Assembly (NCBI RefSeq): GCF_024139115.2
Contig: NW_026942816.1
Coordinates: 489,941 to 553,940, forward strand
DNA length: 64,000 nucleotides
Origin: Armigeres subalbatus
Taxonomy: Eukaryota; Arthropoda; Insecta; Diptera; Culicidae
Direction: 5' to 3'
Made by a program: the position numbers and the translations under genes. Shown here piece after piece: positions 54,737-64,000 of this stretch (positions are counted from its first letter, which is position 1; each line of letters begins with the position of its first letter). The notes beneath the pieces are model-generated. The model had not been told where the DNA came from. It ran no database searches and saw nothing but the letters and a program-made list of their open reading frames with translations.

Positions 54737-56596
54737 TTATTCCTCTGCCTTTAGTTTGGAAAGTCGCTGCAGCGACTTGACTGCGGCCTGATGGATCTTT
54801 GTATCCAAATTATCTGAAATAAAAAACTTCATCAGTCGACGCCATCAACAGCCTGAACGAAGAAAACACATCTTACAAATTTTGTGCTGCCCCTTCACGG
54901 GGAAACGAATCGGCAGCTCCTGCGGATCAGTGCAGACAAACACGAACGGGCTCTCCGATTCTCCATCCGGATACTGCTTCCGGTATTCCTCCTGCGGTAG
55001 TACGTCCTGAACCGAAACACAACCCAATAAGCAGCCGGACGGGTACTGCGAGGGAAACTCGATGCCGTCGTCGTTGTACAGCACCCGATAGAAGTTCTCC
55101 ATTTGTTTCACGCATTCCATATCCACCGGTTTAGCGGTAGACGCAATCCACAGTCGCCCCCGATGCGACGAATACCAGGTGCGACCTTCGTGCCTTTTTA
55201 TTCCTGCCACCAGGAGCGACGCCCAGGGCTGATGCATCGAAATGCAATGCCGCAAGTCTGACATTTCGAGGAATTCCTTATCCTGCACTTTGCTGTAGAC
55301 TCCATCGAATTGGGGCCCGTTAGAGGGCGCAACGTTGCGACGGAATGTTTTTCCAGATCCTAGATCGATGAACTGTAATTTAGAGTAATTTCAATCCTAG
55401 ACATTTATTTTTCGTTAAAGTATGTACTCACAATTGGTGCCTCTCCAACAATTCCAGGATGAATGTCGTCCGATTGTTCCACATTTGTCCTCTGTCGATC
55501 CCATCCTATCTTTGGATTGGAAGTCTCCCTTTCCGGCGCAACAGACTCAGCAATTTGCATCAAAATTTCATCCTCAATCGCAAGCTGGGGCTCTTCAACG
55601 ACTTGCCTTCCAGCAAAATCGATAGTCACCTTACGACTCAACCGGCTGGCATGTTTCTTCTCCCGTAGCTCAGCTTCCAGCTTCTCCATTTTCTTCCGCT
55701 CCGAATCCGACAGCCAAACCGAATTCGCTTTGAAGTAATCAGATTCGTCGTCGATCACCGTCGTTCGCTTCTCGCTGTTCCGGTCGTACTCCAACAGGCG
55801 ATTGCGGGTGGCCACAGCCTCTTCCCAACCTTTCGGTCGGTTCTGATCCATCAAGGTGCGCTTCAGGTTGTCCCCCTTCTTGGACGAGCTATCGATCATC
55901 TTCTGCTCTTCGTCGGTGCACACCAAGCTGCCGCAGAACAGACACGGGCCGCTTCCCTCTTGCTCACAAACGATCCGGCCACAGTGCAGACAGTTGTTGA
56001 TCAGCTTGTGCTTGGATGCTTGACAATCGCACAAATGGCGGCCCTTAATTAGAACCACATTGGCCCGGCCGTCCTGATCGTATAGGCTGACGTACTTGGT
56101 TTTCTTCTTGACGGCTCCCTGATTCTGTTGAGGAACTACAACAGGAACATCCTGCTTCGTAGTTGATTCTGTAACTCTCGATACTCTGGCCTGTTGCTGA
56201 GGTTGTTGCTGCTTGCTGTTTTGTTGTTGCTTGCCAGATTTCTGATTTTTGCTTCCGCGCCCTTCCGATGGACTTTTTCCTGATGCGATTAAAATAAATC
56301 AATTAACAACCTTTCTTCCTACAATAACCAGATGCGATAAACTTCATACTTAATCTCTGTTTGAACTCGTTCAAAAACGAGACATGTTCCGGATTCCCGG
56401 AATCCAAAAGACTCTTAAAATATTCCTCCAGTTCCTGATTTCCACGAATAGCGAGGATGTATCTGAAAATTGCACAATCTTTTGTAACGAAAATGGAATG
56501 CGATGTTGTGACTAATTTCATGCATTACCCAATCATTTCATCCGGAACTTCGAAGCACAGACATTTGGAGAGACGATCCTTCAGCCAGCTTTCCAT
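54737..56596 (-). CDS. TRIP4: Activating signal cointegrator 1 (ASC-1)
   Basis: Transcriptional coactivator and member of the ASC-1 complex that also acts in ribosome quality control. Five exons by GT-AG and phase: 56596-56529, 56462-56350, 56279-55432, 55372-54877, 54813-54737; 1602 nt, 533 codons (human 581). Residues 1-60: helical N-terminus (MESWLKDRLSKCLCFEVPDE, YILAIRGNQELEEYFKSLL). 62-130: Gln/Lys-rich linker. About 144-190: the C2HC5 zinc finger (CDCQASKHKLINNCLHCGRI, CLFCGSLVC). Then an acidic/charged region. About 386-505: ASCH domain with ISMHQPWASLLVAGIKRHEG, WIAST and GCVSVQDVL. The exon 2 donor at 56349 (GTATGA, 70-bp intron) was chosen over two later GTs that would leave introns of 49 or 31 bp. 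Confidence 0.92.
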
Positions 56597-56835
56597 ATTG
56601 CGGAGGTTTTTGGATAAATAAATTCAACAATTTGATAAGGCTTTAACAGTAGAAAACGCAATGAACTGGAATGTAAATACTTTGCGGAGCTTCGCGACAC
56701 TGATGATGATCAAACTCAAAACACCTGATTATGACGTTTGCAGTGTAAATGGCGCTGAATGTTTATTTTATTCGAAATGGGAATACCCCAATTGACATAA
56801 CTGTTTCACGGACTTACAAATTCTTCTGATATTTA

Positions 56836-57135
56836 GGCTGTGAACCATTTCACCGATTCGTTTAACTTTTAGTTAAAATTTGATAGTTCGATGGTTATTT
56901 CGCCGTGGTTAAAAATAACCCACCTCCGGAGCATGGTTAGATTTGACAGTTCGATAGTTAAACTTTGTTCGCGAGATAATTGGCGCCAAATCCATTTCGC
57001 TCCAAATAACTTTCAATCTGTCGAAACTCAAAAGCGTCGACTTTGGAGTAAAATTTTAACCACTTTGGGAAAATAACCATCGAACTGTCAAAATTTAAAT
57101 GAAAGTTCAACGAATCGGTGGAATGGTTCACAGCC
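56836..57135. mobile_element. 300-bp Harbinger-like MITE, copy 1
   Basis: Ends GGCTGTGAACCATTTCACCG and, in complement, GGCTGTGAACCATTCCACCG; arms continue imperfectly for over 60 bp. Flanks are TTA and TAA. Same family as 60534-60823. Confidence 0.8.
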
Positions 57136-57240
57136 TAAGTTAAAATTTGACACTTCGTTGGTTATATTTTCCCGTCGTGGTTAAAATTTTACCACGAAGC
57201 CGACCCATTTGAGTTTTGACAGATTGATAGTTATTTGGAA
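57136..57240. mobile_element. Partial extra copy of the same MITE
   Basis: TTAAAATTTGACACTTCGTT and GAGTTTTGACAGATTGATAG follow copy 1 directly: one internal part of the family without outer ends. Confidence 0.6.
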
Positions 57241-57818
57241 CAACATAATAGGTATAAACTTTAAACAAGAAATAAGTCATATATTGACATTTATGTTCAT
57301 TGTTATTTTATAGTTTGACCATGATCACGGTTCAACTTTGTATTATGCATAACTTCAAATCAACATTAACAATTAATTTGAACGTACAGCAAATAGTCCC
57401 CGAAATGTTTTACATTTCCATTTTTCTCAAGAAGAACATTTAAAACTGTATATAAACAAACTCATTCAAAGTGACAATTTTGTATAAAGTCCTAGCATGG
57501 TTAGTTATTGTTCTCTGTTCGTAGGGGATTCCACACTCACAATAATAAATGTATCGTTCTAAATTAAACCCAATGTAAACCTTATGGTTATCCAACATGT
57601 GTGTGTGTGTGAGTTCGTTTGTTTTTGTTTCTTGTCAAGTTTTTCAGATAATCTCGCATCGTGCGGTTCAGATCTATTACGGAGATACGGGTAGTTTTTC
57701 GATTTATTTTATTTATTTTTCTCGTGAAAAAAGTTCAATGTGGAGCCGAAAGGCACAGAGAAAACTAGATCAGATTCAGCATTACAAGTATTTTTTTAAG
57801 AGATTGTATCTCCAGCTC
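57241..57818. other. Unassigned; possible short coding stretch
   Basis: AT-rich. 57738-57818 reads MWSRKAQRKLDQIQHYKYFF in the frame of a 97-codon ORF that begins at 57597 and runs into the element at 57819. It could be a first exon interrupted by that element, but there is no recognised family. Confidence 0.3.
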
Positions 57819-58566
57819 AAGGCCAGTATCGACTTAAGGTTGGTATCGTGTTCAAAAGAAATTTCTTTTTCTATCTCAATCACATGTTAAATTCCGTTCA
57901 CTGAATCGGAAAAGTAAAGAATCGAAACAAAATTCTTACATCAGTATCCACATGAAAAGAACAAAAAACAAAATTGGCATTTGTAAGGTTCCCACGCAAA
58001 GTAATGGGAGCTGTCACTTTACTTTCGGAAAAATATTCTGCTCGATTATTCCGTAAGTAAAAGTGACAATTTGCTCCATGCAGATCAGTTGTCAAAATTC
58101 CTCTTGGTAATATTGAACAAAAATTCCGTAACCTGTACTTTTTAAAGGTTGGTATCGTGTTCAAAAGAAATTTCTTTTTCTATCTCAATCACATGTTAAA
58201 TTCCGTTTACTGAATCGGAAAAGTAAAGAATCGAAACAAAATTCTTTCAACAGTATCCACCTGACAATAACAAAAAATAAAATTGGAATTTGTAAGGTTC
58301 CCACGCAAAGTAATGGGAGCTGTCACTTTACTTTCGGAAAAATATTCTGTTCGATTATTCCGTAAGTACAAGTGACATTTTGCTCCATGCAGAACAGTTG
58401 TCAAAATTCCGCATGGTAATATTGAACAAAATTCCGTAACCTCTCTACTTTTCAAGTCGATACTGGCCTTAAGTCGATACTGGCCTTTAAAAAGTAGAGA
58501 GGTTACGGAATTTTGTTCAATATTACCAAGAGGAATTTTGACAACTGATCTGCATGGAGCAAATTG
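57819..58566. mobile_element. Composite foldback element with a 308-bp tandem duplication
   Basis: Left edge AAGGCCAGTATCGACTT (57819-57835); its complement AAGTCGATACTGGCCTT occurs twice in a row at 58454-58470 and 58471-58487. Between lie two direct copies, 57836-58143 and 58144-58452, starting AAGGTTGGTATCGTGTTC. After the second edge, 58488-58566 is the inverted copy of about 58375-58452 (GTAGAGAGGTTACGGAATTT). Frames within are repeat by-products. Confidence 0.75.
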
Positions 58567-59479
58567 TTTTACATATAGTAATTATTGTATAACGAAAGAA
58601 ATTAAGAACAAAAAAAAAACTAAAACAAAATTTAAACGCAAGGGGTACCGTTATTGTCGCTTCGCGAGATTAATTAATTAGAGTATTGATCAAGTATGAG
58701 AAAATTTCAACCACGCACGGAACCGACGTTCAGTTTATTGACCCCAAAACAGAGAATAAAATATTAGCCTAAGTAAGAAGTAAGGAACCAAAACCACTTG
58801 ACACTCGAATAGTCGTAAATAATAATAAACAACGTAGCAGCCGTTCGGCTTAAAGTAGGAAAACAGATGTCAGCCAAGCATGTACCGAGCCTTTTCTATT
58901 TTTACAGTTGCATTTATGACCCAAGGCGGAGATGGAAATTGGTGTAAATGCATAGATGATGCTTAATGAAAGCCACCCGCTGAGTAGGGAAGCGAGAACG
59001 CTTTAAAATAAGATCAATGACTTTGGCTTAGGTTTTCGGTTGATTTGATAGTCTAGAATAAATACTGTTTGTTCTTTCTATGGGGTTAAAAATAAATCAC
59101 AGACATTGTTTGCTCTTTCCATGGGGTCGACAGGGCCCTTTCGGAACATGTACTTCTTAGGATTAATTTAGTATATAAGTGTTATACTTGGATTGAATAA
59201 AGACACTCCGTTACCAGCAGCGCATCGGTACGAGTTCCGTTGGACTCTTTTACTACCGAGAAAGCATACCGAACTCCAAAACGTGCAGGGCGCTCTTTGG
59301 AAGAGAATCTACTTTTTAAAGGAGCAGTCAGGCCCACACAGTTATATAAATTGCCCTTATATGCTTCAATTATAACTCCACAATAAAGTTTAATGTTCAA
59401 CTTTTCAAAAGCGGTTAATGTGTCAACCTTCTGATGTATAATTTGTGGAAAATTGTGTTCGTGAAAATGGCCATTTTTG
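58567..59479. other. Unassigned, LTR-like features
   Basis: Contains two adjacent variants of TGTTTGTTCTTTCTATGGGG (59067, 59107), TATATAAG near 59172 and AATAAAG near 59197, an arrangement reminiscent of U3-R of an LTR. No partner repeat seen. Confidence 0.3.
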
Positions 59480-59770
59480 CCTTTCTCGTATACTAAGTAT
59501 ACGGAAAGGCTATAGAACTGCTCCAAAACCAAACTTTTTATAGAAGGCTAGGAGACCCATAGTGTTATATACCAATCGACTCAGCTCGACGAATTGAGGT
59601 GATATCTGTATGTGTGTATGTATGTGTGTGTGTGTGTATGTGTACAAAAATGTGAGACACGTTTTTGGGCATTTAGCATCATCGCAACAAGTTGCATTCG
59701 ACGCGGGATGCAGTCCCATTGGTTCCTATTTAAAATTAGATCGATCGAACTTTGCGTTTCGGAGTTATGG
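59480..59770 (+). repeat. Dispersed mosquito repeat, copy B
   Basis: Starts CTTTCTCGTATACTAAGTAT, carries TATACCAATCGACTCAGCTC, a TG-rich run at 59610-59645 and CAACAAGTTGCATTCGACGC. Matches 63159-63450 through about 280 bp and 13545-13715 through 170 bp. Confidence 0.75.
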
Positions 59771-59807
59771 CCAAAAAACTCTTTTAACGTGCAAAAAAAA
59801 AGCAAAA

Positions 59808-59879
59808 TGCCCAGCTCTGGATTCGAACTCGTGACCTCTGGAACGGGAAGCGGTTACTACACCACTGTACCATCGATAC
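59808..59879 (-). pseudogene. tRNA-like sequence with Pol III A and B boxes
   Basis: On the minus strand an A box TGGTACAGTGG (59872-59862) and a B box GAGTTCGAATCC (59830-59819) are spaced as in a tRNA, with a TTTTTTTTT run just downstream. Acceptor and T stems pair poorly, so it is not a functional tRNA. It is either a tRNA pseudogene or the head of a tRNA-derived SINE. Confidence 0.5.
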
Positions 59880-59999
59880 ACATAACATGTGAGAAGATAC
59901 GTACAAATATAAATCATCGAATTGGGCACATATTCATTGCCTCTATAAGCAACAGAACTCATCCTGCTAGGGTATTGTTTCCTATACTGGAAGTATTAA

Positions 60000-60533
60000 T
60001 GGAATGAGAAAAGAAAATATTAATTTTTCTCGTTGGTTATTAAAATATACAGTTTCAATACATTAACTTAGAACAAGATGCCGTGGTGAGTATAAGCCGT
60101 TTTGCAGCGCAGTATCATTACTTCACACTTTACCGGTCGCTACTAAACGCGCTGCTAAAATAGTAGCGCAGCTGACAGGTGGTCAAATTTGGTAGCACGA
60201 TAACAGCGCTGCTATTTGATGAACTATTAAACGTCACCGGTATGGAATACAGCCACCAAAATGATAACCGAAAATAGCGACTGGTGCGAAAAAGAGTGAC
60301 TAAACTAAAATGACAGAGCAGCGAGGGTGATCAAAACACTCGCATCCAGTAATGATGCTCTAATAGATAAACTATTGAAACCGCTTGGATACGCTGTTCA
60401 TTTATTGGAGATAAAAGTAGATTCACTATGATGCTATAATAACTATAATAACATAACTATAATAACATAATTACATCCAAACTTAAATAAACATATGTGT
60501 ATAATAATGTGAAATATCAATAAGGCTGTGAAC
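60000..60533. other. Unassigned
   Basis: Sequence with scattered GCGCTGCTA/TAGCAGCGC motifs between 60090 and 60220, no clear unit and no coding frame. Confidence 0.35.
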
Positions 60534-60823
60534 CATTCCACTGATTCGTTTAACTTTTAGTTAAAATTTGACAGTTCGATGGTTATTTCGCCGTGGTTAA
60601 AAATAACCCTGCTTCGGAGCATGGTTAGATTTGACAGTTCGATAGTTAAACTTTGTTCGTGAGAAAATTGGCGCCAAATCCATTTCGTTCCGAATAACTA
60701 TCAATTTGTCAAAACTCAAATGGGTCGGCTTCGGAGTAAAATTTTAACCACGATGGGAAAATAACCATCGAAGTGTCAAATTTTAACTAAAAGTTAATCG
60801 AATCGGTGGAATGGTTCACAGCC
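60534..60823. mobile_element. 290-bp Harbinger-like MITE, copy 2
   Basis: Ends GGCTGTGAACCATTCCACTG and complement GGCTGTGAACCATTCCACCG, flanked by TAA on both sides (60531-60533, 60824-60826), supporting a 3-bp TWA duplication. Confidence 0.82.
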
Positions 60824-60973
60824 TAAGAACCCCTCAGGTTACGGGTGCCCTATGGAAATTACTAACAGTAAACTTTTTTCGATAGGATATCCGTTCAGTA
60901 ATTAAAAATCCTCTTCTCTGCTAAACTAATAGTTTGTTCTAATCTCTTTCTAATAGTTTGTTGTTTTAATTCA

Positions 60974-61080
60974 ACTAATAACAGAGTTAAAGCACTAGTT
61001 ACTAATACTAAATGATAACAAAATTTCGATCAGTCTGTATAATAAGTTACTGCAACTAGCGCTATTACTCTGTTATTAGT
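60974..61080. repeat. 27-bp inverted repeat pair
   Basis: ACTAATAACAGAGTTAAAGC at 60974 and its imperfect complement ending at 61080, 53 bp apart. It could be a small MITE, but no target duplication was identified. Confidence 0.6.
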
Positions 61081-61206
61081 GCAATAGAAACAACAATTAG
61101 GCAGAGTTGTAAAAACCTTCGCTCTAGAAGTCCTCCACATATCACGTTTGTAATTCAACCTCTGGAATGAGTTATTGACAAACTACTAAATTATCGAACC
61201 TATATT

Positions 61207-61458
61207 CACAGACAAACAGACATAACACATTGAACATTTACTCATCAAATTCATCGTCGTTCAAACACTAACGACATCTGTTGATTTCAGTTGTTGGGCA
61301 AATCACGAACCAGATGGCGATAGTGAGCAAACGTCAAACTTGAGCAAAAACGATGTGCGCGCCACGAGTGATCGATTGGCCAACTAATGATTATTTGAAT
61401 TGACCAGTAAATCAGTGAACGATGAGAATTTGACGAGTGTTATGTCTGTTTGTCTGTG
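61207..61458. mobile_element. 252-bp MITE with 7-bp target duplication
   Basis: Perfect 22-bp inverted ends CACAGACAAACAGACATAAC... (61207-61228 and 61437-61458), flanked by CTATATT at 61200-61206 and 61459-61465. Inner arms remain partly complementary. Confidence 0.85.
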
Positions 61459-61950
61459 CTATATTACTAAATGATCGAAAACATCCTTGCTACAATCCAT
61501 AACAAATTACACGAAGGTAAGCTATATATCAGGTATTTTACCATTACGATATAAAGTATTGCACAATATGAGCTCAAGAATGCTGATTTTGGTAACACTA
61601 GCTCTGTCACGCGTAATCTATTAGATTTTGTACTTGGATAGATTACCTGTAAAGAGTGATCTGATAAATAATTTTGGATCAGTTTAGAAATTAAAACAAT
61701 TAATTTTAACCATGCATTCATAACAATAACTGCGAAATGCTTTCCATATAAAGAAAAGCAACCCCAGTAGAATTCTCTTCAGATTTTTTTTTAAGTCGGA
61801 TCAAATTCATAAATCTTGTTGAAAAGTATTTGAATGATAATGACAAAAACGGAACTGCTTATCAGCAAAAATTGACCATTCCGGTCAAAAATTTTTATTC
61901 GCTTAATCGATTTTTTGGCTTATTTAAGGTCAACATTCCCAATTAACCTA
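61459..61950. other. Unassigned
   Basis: AT-rich, no coding frame or repeat recognised. Confidence 0.4.
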
Positions 61951-63130
61951 CACTCAGAAATATAATTATTCTATGAAAGGTTTAGAATTAATCTAGTTTA
62001 TTATATTTTGAAATTATAAGCGCTTAGTATAAAAATGTACTATCCATAATTCAAATTTATACTATGGCAAAATAACGCAAACTTATTTTGCTTTCGCATT
62101 CTGTCTGTTGATATTTTATTTTCGCGCGTGGTTTTTCCTATCGAGTCGCCGCAGTTTTCGATAAAATATTAAAAATATATGTAAAAATGTGAGAAACTGG
62201 GACTTTCTGTTTAATATTATATATTTTAATTGTTTGTTTCTTTTTGTAGACACGCCTTTTGACGACATATAGGTACACAAACGAAAATGAACGTTCTTGC
62301 ACGTAGAACAACGTGAACGGAATCCAGTGCAAATTAAAAGTGATCACTGATCAGACCTCATCGAAAACGACCGTCTCGACGGAGAACATTCCTCGTCTGC
62401 ATGAAAACCAAAAATTATCCCAAAATATGAACTTATGTATGCTTGTCAGAAGATCGTTTAGTGTTAACAGGTGTTAATAATTCATTGTGGCATGTAAGGA
62501 GAACAACACAAGCTTTTCAAAGCGGAAAATCCCGGAAAAGAGGACAGAATCCGTAAAAGATATGCCGTCGTTTTAGCGAGATATGCAATCTTTTTTTGCT
62601 TGTGTGTTCTCCTTGGTGGAATGGCTCTGTAAGAAAAATTTGTGAGATCAAGCAGGGAATTTGTGTTTAAAAGAAACCGGAAGGACTTCGCAAGATTTCA
62701 ATCGGAAGTCCAAAAATAGCGATGTTGTTAGTAGACCGATATGGGTATTTACCAAGGTTACCGAAAGCAGGAAAGAAAGTGCATTGTTTCAGAAAAAATA
62801 TATTGTATTCCTTCATGCACCTACTGATGAATTTATTATTTATTGTATATTTACGATTTGTAAACGAATAAAAATGAAGAAATATCTGTTCAGACTTTTA
62901 TTTACACCATTTGGCAAGTGAAATGATGAAAACAAATCAACATAACCTAAAAACTATGCACCAGATCTAAAATAAACTAAAATGCCATAAAGTTGACTTA
63001 TACTAAATAACAATATTTTAAAGTTATACTATCCAGGTATTGTTGGATAAAATACGAGCTTGGGGTCAACCAGGCGAATAGCCATTTAGCATGACTTTTA
63101 ATCTATTTGATATAAATTTATTTCTGAGTG
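61951..63130. mobile_element. 1.18 kb TA-flanked terminal-inverted-repeat element
   Basis: Left CACTCAGAAATATA and, in complement, CACTCAGAAATAAA, with TA on both sides (61949-61950, 63131-63132). The interior has no transposase; 62100-62980 is unlike the termini and contains splice-like TTTTTGTAG near 62250, so it may be captured or nested sequence. Confidence 0.6.
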
Positions 63131-63158
63131 TACATTGTTTAACGCCTCTAAGTATTTT

Positions 63159-63450
63159 TGCCTTTCTCGTACAACAAAGTTGTACCGAGAAGGCTATCAT
63201 TTCACTCCGAAAACGAACTTTTTATAGAGGACTCGTAGACCCATAGTGTTATATACCAATCGACTCAGTTCGACGAACTGAGCAAATGTCTGTCTGTCCG
63301 TGTGTGTGTCCGTGTGTGTGTGTGTGCGTATGTGTGTGCACACTGAAACATTAGCCAACTTTTCTAGTACTAAACCTTATTCAATTTTACCGCAGCAAGT
63401 TGCATTCGATGGAGAATGTTTTCTTTTGTTCACTATTGAATTTCAAAACG
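63159..63450 (+). repeat. Dispersed mosquito repeat, copy C
   Basis: Starts GCCTTTCTCGTACAACAAAG, carries TATACCAATCGACTCAGTTC, TGTGTGTGTGTGCGTATGTG and GCAAGTTGCATTCGATGG. Best-preserved of three copies. Confidence 0.78.
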
Positions 63451-64000
63451 GTTGAACTTCGCAAAAATAGTAAATATTCAAATAGTTATAACATATGATG
63501 ATTTCGGTATGAAATGCTCTCCGGATGAAAAAGGTTATGTTCTCCCAAGACGCACAATTCGAAACTGACAGCATTCAGTTTTTTAACAAGTTCAGGCTCA
63601 GCATCATGATGTCACATGAAAAGGCCTTTTCCATCGTACACGGAAGAATAAGTAGCTACACAGAAAACATAAACACATAATGAGATATAAAATACCCATT
63701 TTAAAGTTTTATACACGGTAAAATTGGAATACTAATTTTCGGAGTAATACTTTTAAATCAATTTAGAGAATATTGCTCATATCTAAAAAATGCGATCCTT
63801 AATAATATTTATTATTACCGAGGGGTATTTTTCACGTTTTCGAAAATGTATACTTGACATTTTGACAAATGCATAAAAAGTAGCCTTTTACGAGGGAAGA
63901 CATTTCCAGTCTAGTGTCATTGCCAAAATGGGATTTCACAATTGTTCTTAATTTAATGAACTTAAAATGTCTAATGTTCACTCAGATTTCCCCTGAATTT
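63451..64000. other. Unassigned right edge
   Basis: AT-rich sequence without recognised gene or repeat. Confidence 0.4.

Noticed and set aside
56280..56328. Alternative TRIP4 intron donors at 56328 and 56310
   Set aside because: They would give introns of 49 and 31 bp; the GTATGA donor at 56349 gives 70 bp with the same phase.
57597..57640. GTGTGTGT run as part of a coding sequence
   Set aside because: The first codons of this frame (MCVCVSS) are a dinucleotide repeat.

Overview
The window is nuclear DNA of a culicine mosquito, most likely Aedes. This rests on GT-AG spliced insect-type genes (a class I alpha-mannosidase, the molybdenum cofactor sulfurase gene mal, a MIEN1-like Rdx protein, the ASC-1/TRIP4 coactivator) embedded in very dense CR1-like, RTE and R1-clade LINEs, BEL/Pao LTR elements and MITEs. 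There is no sign of bacterial or viral-genome organisation.

Host genes. 7814-8431 (-) is exon 1 of a Golgi alpha-mannosidase I; its catalytic exons lie beyond the left edge, so positions 1-7813 are intron. 12969-13021 and 24365-24626 (+) are the two coding exons of a 104-aa MIEN1/SelW-like protein, split by an 11.3 kb intron packed with transposons. mal (three exons, 762 codons) runs convergently at 27698-24685 (-), its stop only 58 bp from the MIEN1-like stop. TRIP4 (five exons, 533 codons) is at 56596-54737 (-).

Transposon layout. 1-7222: a CR1-like LINE split at a TTAA by a 4.9 kb piggyBac-type foldback element holding a 143-bp satellite. 9035-10440: a degenerate tandem repeat. 13.5-24.1 kb (the MIEN1-like intron): minus-strand R1 pieces, an RTE element, and Harbinger-, mariner- and hAT-like non-autonomous elements. 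28.5-40.1 kb: a decayed BEL/Pao element (-), a second BEL remnant on each side, and a small MITE inside gag. 40.1-51.3 kb: a plus-strand R1 element split by a 5.4 kb inverted-terminal-repeat element, itself carrying a non-autonomous LTR element, which carries another 1 kb inverted-repeat element (four nested levels). 51.3-53.3 kb: a 5'-truncated RTE. 56.8-64 kb: a MITE field.

The most unusual sequence is in the internal region of the 44.7-48.6 kb LTR element: an array of small inverted motifs with a constant 15-nt loop and stems that differ between copies yet stay complementary. Also notable is a set of three elements with CCCARG termini and 2-bp target duplications (AC, TA, TC), two of which can be dated by nesting. 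All calls are from reading alone; no database comparison was possible.
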